A stretch of DNA of 64,000 bases from Streptomyces sp. HNM0575 (GTDB lineage Bacteria > Actinomycetota > Actinomycetes > Streptomycetales > Streptomycetaceae): positions 124,001 through 188,000 of the forward strand of contig NZ_JAASAG010000011.1 of assembly GCF_012726265.1 (NCBI RefSeq), written 5' to 3'. Under the pieces are notes generated by a model. The model made no database searches. It had not been told where the DNA came from and saw nothing but the letters and a program-made list of their open reading frames with translations. Below, in pieces: positions 1 to 7,120 of this stretch (within the stretch, counting starts at the first letter, position 1; every line of letters starts with the position of its first letter). Position numbers and translations under genes: made by a program.

Positions 1-348
1 GGAGGCGGCGCACACGATCCAGGCGCTGTCGGTGTGGGTGACGGCGTTGGTCACCAACTCCGAGAGCACCAGGGCAGCTTGCTCGCGTAAATCGGACGAC
101 GCTCCACGGCGGCCGAGCCAACGGTCCATCGCGTGCCGGACCCGGGGGACGCTGACGTCCTCGGCCGGGAGCCGGAGCGCGTGTGAATCCGTACGGGAGC
201 CGGACGGTGGGCGCGGAGGGCGGTGGTGCGTGGGGGGCACGCTCAAGGGGAGCACGGCCTCACTATGAGTGCTGCGGTCTTCAACTCGCAAGCTTCCTTC
301 TGATAATTTCAGAGTGAAGACGCAATGAGGCGGCCCGAGTTGACACAT
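1..348 (-). CDS. ATP-binding protein, anti-sigma-factor/HATPase-like (partial, 3' end off the window)
   Basis: I translated the minus strand from an ATG at 348-346; the first 116 codons lie in the window and the rest is cut off. Residues 93-102 read LVLSELVTNA, the N-box of GHKL/HATPase_c_2 proteins (the RsbW/SpoIIAB fold that binds ATP and often controls sigma factors). A GGAG lies about 9 nt upstream. It is divergent from the XRE/DUF5753 and DUF397 genes, the usual trio in Streptomyces, where such ATPases are thought to be partners of the DNA-binding protein. The first 60 residues are unconserved and proline/histidine rich. Codons 15 and 87 are TTA, a rare leucine codon in Streptomyces that requires the bldA tRNA, so expression may be developmentally timed. 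The family call is firm; the partner role is inference. Confidence 0.8.
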   Translation of the reverse strand, partial: MCQLGPPHCVFTLKLSEGSLRVEDRSTHSEAVLPLSVPPTHHRPPRPPSGSRTDSHALRLPAEDVSVPRVRHAMDRWLGRRGASSDLREQAALVLSELVTNAVTHTDSAWIVCAAS

Positions 349-457
349 CGGCACCGGCTCCGGCGTGCCATGACGGCAACCGCGAAGCCGGTACGGTCAA
401 AGCGGAATCCGTCTGCGAAGACCGGCTACGGACCGGGGGATCCCGGGAGGTGAGGGC

Positions 458-1339
458 GTGACCGATGCACTTCCGAGCGGTTCGAGTGCTCCGACGGTGC
501 TGCGCATCATCCTCGGGAAGCGGCTGAAGGAGCTGCGCGAGCGCTCCGGCTTCCGCCTGGACACCGCCGCCAAGGCGCTGCGCGTGAACCATCTGACGAT
601 CAGGCGGATGGAGAACGCCCAGGTCGGGCTCAAAGTCCCTTATGTCAAGGAGCTGTTGAGACTCTACGACGTGAGCGAGGCGGAGGTCGGCGAGTTCATA
701 GCCATGGCCGAGCGCGCCAACGAGCCCGGCTGGTGGTATCCGTTCCGCGACGCCCTGCCCGACTGGTTCCGCGCCTACGTGAGCCTGGAGACCGACGCGG
801 AGGTCATCCGTGTCTACGAACCCCACTACGTGACGGGGCTGTTGCAGACCCGCCAGTACGCGCGTGCCGTCATCGGCGCCGGATTCCCCAACGACTCCGA
901 GGAGTCGTTGGAACACCGCGTCGATCTGCGGGTGCGCCGCCAGGAGTTGCTGGAGCGCAGCGACGCCCCGACGCTCTGGGTCGTACTGGAGGAGGCCGCG
1001 CTGCGCCGCGAAGTGGGCGGCCCGGCGGTCATGCGGAGCCAGCTGGACCGGCTCCTCGAGACCACGGAGCTGCCCAACGTCACCCTGCGGATCGTGCCGC
1101 TCGCAGCCGGGCCCCACCCGGGCACGGGCGGCCACGTGACCTACTTCCGGTTCGCCGAGCGGGAGTTGCAGGACATCGTCTACACCGAGGTCGGGCTGAC
1201 CAGCGCGGTCTATCTGGACCAGCGGCCCGACGTGGTCACGCACCTGGAGGCGCTCACGCGCATCTCGCTGCTGGCCGCCGAGCACGTGCCGGATCCCCGG
1301 ACGTATCTGAGTAACCTGCGTAAGGAGTACGACAAATGA
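458..1339 (+). CDS. XRE-family helix-turn-helix regulator with DUF5753 domain
   Basis: A 293-residue protein. Residues about 18-75 form an XRE helix-turn-helix (GKRLKELRERSGFRLDTAAK followed by the recognition segment VNHLTIRRMENA). The rest, from about residue 105, is the DUF5753 domain, with the typical motifs EPHYVTGLLQTRQYA and EEAALRR. The start is GTG at 458, with GGGAGG 7 nt upstream. It overlaps the next gene (DUF397) by ATGA and lies 109 bp from the divergent ATP-binding gene. This WhiJ-like arrangement is abundant in Streptomyces and is linked in several species to development and antibiotic control; the target here is unknown. Confidence 0.92.
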   Translation: MTDALPSGSSAPTVLRIILGKRLKELRERSGFRLDTAAKALRVNHLTIRRMENAQVGLKVPYVKELLRLYDVSEAEVGEFIAMAERANEPGWWYPFRDALPDWFRAYVSLETDAEVIRVYEPHYVTGLLQTRQYARAVIGAGFPNDSEESLEHRVDLRVRRQELLERSDAPTLWVVLEEAALRREVGGPAVMRSQLDRLLETTELPNVTLRIVPLAAGPHPGTGGHVTYFRFAERELQDIVYTEVGLTSAVYLDQRPDVVTHLEALTRISLLAAEHVPDPRTYLSNLRKEYDK

Positions 1340-1593
1340 CCCTTGAAGCTCGCGTCGGTCACGAGGTCCGCAACGGCATGCCCGCGCGTGAACTGGGCAC
1401 CGAGGGCTGGCACAAGCCGTGGAGCGGCCAGAACGGCGGTGCCTGCGTCGAGGCCAAGAGGCTGCCCGACGGCTGCGTGGCGCTGCGCCAGTCCACCGAT
1501 CCGGACAGCCCGGCCCTGCTCTACTCGGCCCACGGGATGAGGGCGTTCATCGAGGCCGCCAAGTCGGGCGGCGCCGACTTCCTCAAGAGCTGA
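1336..1593 (+). CDS. DUF397 domain-containing protein
   Basis: An 85-residue protein with the DUF397 pattern: W-K/S near the start (EGWHKPWSGQNGGACVEAKR), V-A-L-R-Q-S-T-D-P in the middle, and a C-terminal F-I-E-A-A-K-S-G-G segment. Its ATG overlaps the stop of the XRE/DUF5753 gene (ATGA), so the two are translationally coupled. DUF397 proteins are small partners of DUF5753 regulators; biochemical function is not established. The ORF ends before a strong hairpin at 1709-1752. Confidence 0.9.
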   Translation: MTLEARVGHEVRNGMPARELGTEGWHKPWSGQNGGACVEAKRLPDGCVALRQSTDPDSPALLYSAHGMRAFIEAAKSGGADFLKS

Positions 1594-1708
1594 CCGGGAC
1601 CGGGCCGCCCGCACAGACCACGCACGGCCGGCCCCCCTGCACCACCCCGCACCATCCGCATCACCCCGCACCACCGACCGTGACCCCCCGACCGAAGACC
1701 ATCCGGCC

Positions 1709-1752
1709 GGCCGGCGGGGAAGCACTTTCGCCGTGTGCTCTCCCCGCCGGCC
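1709..1752 (+). terminator. Strong stem-loop downstream of the DUF397 gene
   Basis: The left arm 1709-1725 (GGCCGGCGGGGA then AGCAC) pairs with the right arm 1735-1752 (GTGCT, one bulged C, then TCCCCGCCGGCC), about 17 bp around a 9-nt loop. There is no U-tract, as is usual in Streptomyces. It probably ends the XRE/DUF397 transcript. Confidence 0.7.
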
Positions 1753-1777
1753 TCATCGCCGGAAGCTCCATACGCAG

Positions 1778-1810
1778 CAGCCCTCATACGGCAACAGCCC
1801 TCATACGGCA
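1778..1810. repeat. 16-bp direct repeat (x2) just upstream of the methyltransferase gene
   Basis: CAGCCCTCATACGGCA occurs at 1778-1793 and again at 1795-1810, a 17-bp period. The second copy ends 15 bp before the ATG at 1826, so the repeat sits in the leader or promoter of that gene. It could be a regulator site or a replication-slippage duplication. Confidence 0.8.
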
Positions 1811-1825
1811 GGAATGGGATGACTG

Positions 1826-2644
1826 ATGACCACGTCCGGAAAGCCTGAGATCGACACCAGCAGGCCGCACTCGGCCCGGATGTACGACTACTACCTGGGC
1901 GGCAAGGACTGGTATCCGGTCGACGAGGTGGCCGCCGAGAAAGTGATCAAGGTGTGCCCCCAGATCCGGCTCACCGCGGAGACCAACCGGTCGTTCATGC
2001 ACCGTGCGACGCGCGCGCTGGCCACCGAGTACGGCGTCCGCCAGTTCGTGGACATCGGCACCGGCATCCCCACCCCGCCCAACCTCCACCAGGTCGCACA
2101 GGAGGCGGCGCCCGACGCCCGAGTCGTCTACGCCGACCACGACGCGACGGTCCTGGAGTACGCGCACGTACTGATGCGCAGCACCCCCGAGGGCCGCACC
2201 GCCTACATCAACGCCGACGTGCGCGAGGACCCCATACTCGACTCGCCCCAGCTGCGCGAGGTCATCGACCTGGACAAGCCGGTCGCGCTCTCGCTCGTCG
2301 CGCTCCTCCACTTCGTGCCGGACGACTGCAAGCCGTACGAGATCGTCTCCGGACTGGTCGACAAGCTGGCGTCCGGCAGCTTCCTCGTGCTCAGCCACTG
2401 CACGTACGACTTCGACCAGGTCGCGTGGCAGGGCGTGAAGAAGGTGTACGACGCGGGCGGCACCACGGTGCAGTGGCGCGCCAAGGAGGAGGTCGAGAGC
2501 TTCTTCGACGGCCTGGAGCTGATCGACCCGCAGGTGACCGCGGCACACGACTGGCGCCCCGACGCACCCGTCGAGGCCACCGGCGAGGAGGCCGACCTGC
2601 TGCGCAGCGCCGCCCTGTACGCGGGAGTCGGGAGGAAGCCATGA
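1826..2644 (+). CDS. SAM-dependent methyltransferase, Methyltransf_19 (DUF574) type
   Basis: A 272-residue protein with the hallmarks of the actinobacterial PF04672 family. These are the N-terminal RPHSARMYDYYLGGKDWYP segment, FVDIGTGIPTPPN (SAM-binding motif I, about residues 73-85), VVYADHDATVL (motif II) and ALLHFVPDD. Members are predicted SAM methyltransferases of unknown substrate and are often found next to XRE/DUF397 genes, as here. The next gene starts inside its stop codon (ATGA), suggesting a two-gene operon. Confidence 0.9.
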   Translation: MTTSGKPEIDTSRPHSARMYDYYLGGKDWYPVDEVAAEKVIKVCPQIRLTAETNRSFMHRATRALATEYGVRQFVDIGTGIPTPPNLHQVAQEAAPDARVVYADHDATVLEYAHVLMRSTPEGRTAYINADVREDPILDSPQLREVIDLDKPVALSLVALLHFVPDDCKPYEIVSGLVDKLASGSFLVLSHCTYDFDQVAWQGVKKVYDAGGTTVQWRAKEEVESFFDGLELIDPQVTAAHDWRPDAPVEATGEEADLLRSAALYAGVGRKP

Positions 2645-3051
2645 GCGTCCCACTGGGAGCGCGGCCCGTTGCCGCCGCGGGCGGCCCGCGGCCGACCGAG
2701 CACCAGCTGCGGCTGGCGCACGAACGGGCCCGCATGACGGGCGAGTCGGTCGCGCGTGTGCTGTCGGTGTTCCTCGGCGGGGGCCGGTACGGGGAGGCGG
2801 CCGTGGACGCCGCGGGCGCCGCGGACGCGGCAGCCGGTGCCGGTGGTGGTGCCGGTGCGCCGTCCGTCGCCGGGCCCCTCGTCACGTCCGGCCCGCCGGG
2901 TCCGGCAGCCCCGGCGGGCCGGGACGGCCGGGAGGGCTCGGACGGCCAGGACACCGGCGGCGCCGGGGAGTTCGCCGACGTGATCCCGCTGTCGCGTGCG
3001 CGCGGACGCCGCTCCGGCGGTTCCGGCGGCGGGGACGCCGACGGCCACTGA
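2641..3051 (+). CDS. Small Gly/Ala-rich protein coupled to the methyltransferase
   Basis: A 136-residue protein starting at the ATG at 2641, which overlaps the methyltransferase stop (ATGA). Residues about 20-45 (TEHQLRLAHERARMTGESVA) look like one helix. They are followed by a low-complexity Ala/Gly/Pro stretch of about 60 residues and an R/G-rich tail. There is no signal peptide or membrane segment. I do not recognise a family. Its coding status rests on the overlap and on GC-rich third positions; a role as partner of the methyltransferase is only suggested by the coupling. Confidence 0.6.
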   Translation: MSVPLGARPVAAAGGPRPTEHQLRLAHERARMTGESVARVLSVFLGGGRYGEAAVDAAGAADAAAGAGGGAGAPSVAGPLVTSGPPGPAAPAGRDGREGSDGQDTGGAGEFADVIPLSRARGRRSGGSGGGDADGH

Positions 3052-3114
3052 GGCTGCCCGTTGCCCGGGGCCGGACCGGTGTCCGGCCCCGCGCCCCGGA
3101 GTTAGTCTCGGGCG

Positions 3115-3909
3115 ATGAGGCGATTCGAGGGGTATGCGGCGCTCGTCACGGGCGCGGGGCAGGGGATAGGCGCGGCCGTCTCCCGGCGGTTCGCGGCCGA
3201 GGGCGCGCGCGTGACGGTGACCGATCTGGACGGTGCGCGCGCCGAACGCATGGCGGAGGCGATCCGCGCCGACGGCGGCGAAGCACGTGCCGCGGCCTGC
3301 GACGTCGGCGACCGGCAGGCCGTGGAGACGGCGGTGGCGGACGCCGTCCGGCACTTCGGCCGTCTCGACGTACTCGTCAACAACGCCTGCTCATGCACTC
3401 CGGACGCGGCGCTGTTCGAGGACGAGCCCGACGAGGTCTGGGAACGGGACCTGGACATCTCCCTCACCGGCGCCTTCCGCTGCGCCCGCGCCGCGATGCC
3501 GCATCTCGCGGCGGCCGGGGGGCGCGGAGCGATCGTCAACATCGGTTCCGTGAACGGCATTCAGGACTTCAGCAACCACGCGTACAGCGCCGCCAAGGCC
3601 GGTCTCTCCTCCCTCACCCGCACCCTCGCCGGAGACGGCGGGCCGCGTGGCGTACGCGTCAACCTCGTCGCGCCCGGCACGGTGCACACCGACGCCTGGG
3701 CGGGACGTGAGGCAGCGCTGGAACGGGCGGCGGCGCTCTACCCGATGGGACGGGTGGGCCGCCCCGGCGACATCGCGGCGGCCGTCGCCTTCCTCGCCTC
3801 CGCCGACGCGGAGTGGATCACGGGGGTCACGCTGCCCGTCGACGGCGGCCTCACCGCCGTCAACTCCGGTTTCCAGCAGGCGATGGCGCCGCCGCGGCCC
3901 CAAGGCTGA
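3115..3909 (+). CDS. SDR-family NAD(P)-dependent oxidoreductase
   Basis: A 264-residue classical short-chain dehydrogenase/reductase. It has the TGAGQGIG nucleotide-binding motif at residues 12-19, a D after beta-2 (TVTDLD, favouring NAD+), VLVNNA, catalytic S145, and Y157-x3-K161 (YSAAK). The end shows the usual ITGVTLPVDGG. The substrate cannot be read from the sequence. The gene ends 3 bp from the stop of the convergent PucR-type regulator, and the acyl-ligase/DUF3556/FAD cluster lies just beyond, so it may belong to that pathway. Confidence 0.92.
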   Translation: MRRFEGYAALVTGAGQGIGAAVSRRFAAEGARVTVTDLDGARAERMAEAIRADGGEARAAACDVGDRQAVETAVADAVRHFGRLDVLVNNACSCTPDAALFEDEPDEVWERDLDISLTGAFRCARAAMPHLAAAGGRGAIVNIGSVNGIQDFSNHAYSAAKAGLSSLTRTLAGDGGPRGVRVNLVAPGTVHTDAWAGREAALERAAALYPMGRVGRPGDIAAAVAFLASADAEWITGVTLPVDGGLTAVNSGFQQAMAPPRPQG

Positions 3910-3912
3910 CGG

Positions 3913-5184
3913 CTACACACCGGGAGCGCCGTCCGCGGCGGCCGTCGGGCGGGGCAGCCGCCGCCACAGCAACGCCCGTGCCATGAGGGCCACTTCGAGG
4001 TTCAGCCGGTCCTCGGTGAGCGGGCGGCCGATCAGCTCCTCGGCCTTGCGCACGCGGTAGTGCACGGTGTTCTTGTGCAGGTGCAGCCGCGCCGCCGCCT
4101 GCGTGTAGCTGCATCCCGACTCCAGGAACACCCGTACGGTGCCGCGCAGTTGAGGGTGTCCCGGGTCGTCGGCCGCGAGGCCGCCGAGCGTGCGGGCGAT
4201 CCAGTGCGCGAGATCCTCGGACTTCTCGGTGAGCAGCGCGGCGACCGCGACGTCGTCGAACGCCAGGACCCTGAGATCGCTGTTCTGCGCGGTCCCGGCG
4301 ACCGCCTGGGTCCGGATGGCCTCGCGCAGCGAGCCGCGGAACCCGGCGAGCCCCGGTGCCTGAGCGCCCAGCGCGACCCGCGCCTCGGCGGCGACGCTCG
4401 CCATGCCCTCGTGCAGCAGGTCCACGTCCAGGGCGTGCGGGTCCCGATGCTGCACCCAGATCCACATCGTGCGGGCGTCGTTGAGCAGCGTCAGGGGTGT
4501 GCCGGGGCCGAAGGCCCGCTGGACCGCGCGGGCGGCGGCGTCGAGGGCCCCCGTCTCGCTCGGCGCCTCCGCGGGCAGCCAGGCGACGGCGGCCGTGTGC
4601 CAGCCGGTGACGGGGATGCCGAGGAGATGGTGGGCCTCCACCTCGGACATGCCCTCCGACGCCAGGACGAGACGGATCCGGGCGGCATGGGCGGCTCCGA
4701 CGCGGCTGTTCCAGAGCCGCCGTTCCGTCTCGTAGATGTCGATGAGACCTTCGATGACCCGGTCGATATAGCTGTTGGTGCGCCGGGACAACTCCGCGAT
4801 GGCGGCGAGCGCCAGGTGCGTCGGTACGTCGCCGAGCCGGTCCAGCGCCGTGATCCCCCACTGCGTGAACCGGTTCTCACCGAGCCGGTACGCCCGCAGC
4901 AGCGCCTCCAGGGACAGCGAGTGCTGGGCGAACCGGCGGGCGTACTCCGCCGCGGCGGCCGGTACGGAGATCTGCTCGACCGGAATGGAGTGCCGTAGCA
5001 GGTCGACGATCGCCACCAGGTTGGACGACGTGCTCGCCACCATGAGTTCGCGTACCGCCTCGTCGTGCCGGAACTCCGGGATGACCTCGACGAACCACGT
5101 CGTCATCTCGTCGGTGAGGGCGGGCAGATCGGCGTCGAGAGCGTGGGCGACCTCGGCGACGAGGGCGTCGACGTCTGCGGACAT
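3913..5184 (-). CDS. PucR-type transcriptional regulator with C-terminal HTH
   Basis: A 423-residue protein. The C-terminus, from about residue 350, is the PucR helix-turn-helix (TVRVFLESGCSYTQAAARLH followed by LHKNTVHYRVRKAEELIG). The middle resembles a GGDEF-like (CdaR) domain, and the N-terminal 150 residues resemble the helical RsbR-like domain found in many actinobacterial PucR proteins. I chose the ATG at 5184 because the residues before it are arginine/serine-rich and unlike the family; an upstream frame remains open to 5319. No strong ribosome binding site is visible. It is divergent from the acyl-ligase operon and most likely controls it. Confidence 0.88.
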   Translation of the reverse strand: MSADVDALVAEVAHALDADLPALTDEMTTWFVEVIPEFRHDEAVRELMVASTSSNLVAIVDLLRHSIPVEQISVPAAAAEYARRFAQHSLSLEALLRAYRLGENRFTQWGITALDRLGDVPTHLALAAIAELSRRTNSYIDRVIEGLIDIYETERRLWNSRVGAAHAARIRLVLASEGMSEVEAHHLLGIPVTGWHTAAVAWLPAEAPSETGALDAAARAVQRAFGPGTPLTLLNDARTMWIWVQHRDPHALDVDLLHEGMASVAAEARVALGAQAPGLAGFRGSLREAIRTQAVAGTAQNSDLRVLAFDDVAVAALLTEKSEDLAHWIARTLGGLAADDPGHPQLRGTVRVFLESGCSYTQAAARLHLHKNTVHYRVRKAEELIGRPLTEDRLNLEVALMARALLWRRLPRPTAAADGAPGV

Positions 5185-5301
5185 GGCGCGCACCGTAGCA
5201 AGGCCCTCACCAGGGCGGGAGGGGTCGCAGGCCGCCTTTCCGCGCCGCCGTCGCGACCGTCGCCGGCGGGTCGCGGCCGGGGAGTCACCTCGCTGCGACT
5301 C

Positions 5302-5424
5302 GTTGTGACGGCGGCACAACGACGGGCGGAGGCTTCGGTCCGCCGGCCCATGGTCCAGATCGACCCCGCTTTTCTACGGTCCTCACAGTGACGTGGCGCA
5401 CATCTCGTCGTGACGCACAACGTG
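5302..5424. promoter_or_regulatory. Divergent control region with three GTGACG...CACA elements
   Basis: Between the PucR-type regulator and the acyl-ligase gene are three related elements. They are GTTGTG-ACGGCGG-CACAAC at 5302-5320 (a perfect 6-bp inverted repeat), GTGACGTGGCGCAC near 5389, and GTGACGCACAAC near 5410. Similar GTGACG motifs recur before the DUF3556 gene. They are candidate operators for the adjacent regulator. Confidence 0.5.
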
Positions 5425-5453
5425 CCGGAGCCGCACACGAGAGGACGACCTGC

Positions 5454-6932
5454 ATGCACCTCGCCGTACTGCCCGATGAACGCGCCCGCCGCGATCCGCA
5501 CGGGCCCTGCATCGCCGACGACGCCGTGATGCTGGACAACGCCGCGTTCGCCGCCCGGGTGCGCAGTGCCGCGGCCGTGCTGCGGGCGCGGGGGACCGGC
5601 CCCGGTGACGTCGTCGCCGTCGTGCTGCCCAACCGGGTCGAGCTGGTCGTCACCCTGTTCGCCGCCTGGCGGCTGGGCGCGGCGGTCACACCCGTCAATC
5701 CGGCGCTGACCGCCGGAGAGGCCGGCTTCCAGATCCGCGACGCGGGCGCGCGGGTGGTGGTCGGGGACGCCGGTGCGGAACTGGTCACGCTGGACGTGGC
5801 GGCGCTCGCGGAGCCTGTGGACGGCGGTTCGGGCGGTGCAGCGTCAGGTCCAACCGGCTTGAGCGAAACCGGAGTTGACGACGCCGCGCTGGCGCTGCTG
5901 ATCTACACCAGCGGCACCACCGGGCGGCCGAAGGGCGTCATGCTCGACCACGCCAACGTCCGGGCGATGGTGGACATGATCGTCACCGGGCTCGGCCTCG
6001 GCACCCGCGACCACAGCCTGCTGATCCTTCCGCTGTTCCACGTCAACGGGATCGTGGTGAGCGTCCTCTCACCGCTGCTCGCGGGCGGACGGGCGACCGT
6101 CGCCGGGCGGTTCCGGCCGGAGACCTTCTTCGACGTGATCGAGCGGGTGCGGCCCACGTACTTCTCGGCCGTGCCCGCGATCTACGCGAGACTCACCGGG
6201 CTCCCGGACGGCGCCCGCCGTCCGGACACCTCGTCGCTGCGCCTCGTCGTCTGCGGCGCGGCGCCCATGCCCGCCGAACTCATCGGCCGGTTCGAGCAGC
6301 GCTACGGCGTGCCGGTCGTCGAGGGCTACGGGCTGTCGGAGGGCACCTGCGCGTCCACGCTCAACCCGGTGGCCGGTCCGCGCAAGCCCGGCACGGTCGG
6401 CCGTCCGCTGCCCGGCCAGCGGGTCGAACTCATGGACCCGCAGGGCCAGTTGATGACCGACGGGCCGGGCGAAGTCGTCATCAAGGGACCGAACGTGATG
6501 CGCGGCTATCTGGGACGGGCGGAGGAGACCGCGGCCACGATCACCGACGGCTGGCTGCACACCGGTGACGTCGGACGGTTCGACGACGACGGCTACCTCG
6601 TCCTCGTCGACCGCATCAAGGACTTGATCATCCGGGGCGGGGAGAACCTCTACCCGAAGGAGATCGAGAACGCGCTGCACGCACACCCGGCGGTCCTCGA
6701 AGCCGCCGTGGTCGGCGCACCCGACCCGGTGCTGGGCGAGGTGCCGGTCGCCGTGGTCGCGCTGTATCCCGAAGCGCGGGCCACCGCCGAGGAGTTGGCC
6801 GCGCACTGCCGCGAACGGCTCGCGAAGGTCAAGATCCCCGCCCGTATCACCCTCGTCGACGCGCTCCCGAAGAACCCGGTCGGGAAGATCGACAAGCCCG
6901 CGCTGCGCGGCCAACCGGCCCCGGCCGGCTGA
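5454..6932 (+). CDS. Class I adenylate-forming enzyme (acyl-CoA synthetase-like)
   Basis: A 492-residue member of the ANL superfamily. It has the P-loop core YTSGTTGRPKG at residues 151-161, YGLSEGT (motif A5), the hinge GWLHTGDVGRFDDDGYLVLVD, and the catalytic lysine K478 in PKNPVGKIDK. These enzymes activate a carboxylic acid as acyl-AMP and usually pass it to CoA. The substrate is not evident. The ATG at 5454 has GAGG 9 nt upstream, and an upstream in-frame extension to 5388 lacks family character. It is the first gene of a co-directional run with the DUF3556 and FAD oxidoreductase genes, divergent from the PucR-type regulator. Confidence 0.93.
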   Translation: MHLAVLPDERARRDPHGPCIADDAVMLDNAAFAARVRSAAAVLRARGTGPGDVVAVVLPNRVELVVTLFAAWRLGAAVTPVNPALTAGEAGFQIRDAGARVVVGDAGAELVTLDVAALAEPVDGGSGGAASGPTGLSETGVDDAALALLIYTSGTTGRPKGVMLDHANVRAMVDMIVTGLGLGTRDHSLLILPLFHVNGIVVSVLSPLLAGGRATVAGRFRPETFFDVIERVRPTYFSAVPAIYARLTGLPDGARRPDTSSLRLVVCGAAPMPAELIGRFEQRYGVPVVEGYGLSEGTCASTLNPVAGPRKPGTVGRPLPGQRVELMDPQGQLMTDGPGEVVIKGPNVMRGYLGRAEETAATITDGWLHTGDVGRFDDDGYLVLVDRIKDLIIRGGENLYPKEIENALHAHPAVLEAAVVGAPDPVLGEVPVAVVALYPEARATAEELAAHCRERLAKVKIPARITLVDALPKNPVGKIDKPALRGQPAPAG

Positions 6933-6965
6933 CAGTTCGGCGCCCGAGCCGTCACCCGCACACCG

Positions 6966-7022
6966 ACTCCGCCGTACCCGCTTCCGTACACCGCTTCACT
7001 CCGCCGTACCCGCTGCCGTACA
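6966..7022. repeat. 25-bp direct repeat (24/25 identical) upstream of the DUF3556 gene
   Basis: ACTCCGCCGTACCCGCTTCC plus GTACA at 6966-6990 recurs at 6998-7022 with a single T-to-G change, a 32-bp period. It lies in the spacer between the ligase and DUF3556 genes, with short ACTCC repeats after it. Confidence 0.85.
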
Positions 7023-7045
7023 TCCACTCCACTCCACTCCGCGCC

Positions 7046-7074
7046 GTGACGTCGTCACTGACGTGACGTCGTCG
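7046..7074. promoter_or_regulatory. GTGACGTCGTC palindrome and direct repeat before the DUF3556 gene
   Basis: GTGACG-T-CGTCAC (7046-7058) is a perfect 6-bp inverted repeat. A second GTGACGTCGTC follows at about 7064. The core GTGACG matches the elements in the 5302-5424 control region, so both may bind the same regulator. Confidence 0.45.
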
Positions 7075-7120
7075 CGCGGCGATCCGCCCTGCCCGCATCA
7101 CATCGAAGGGACGACGACAC

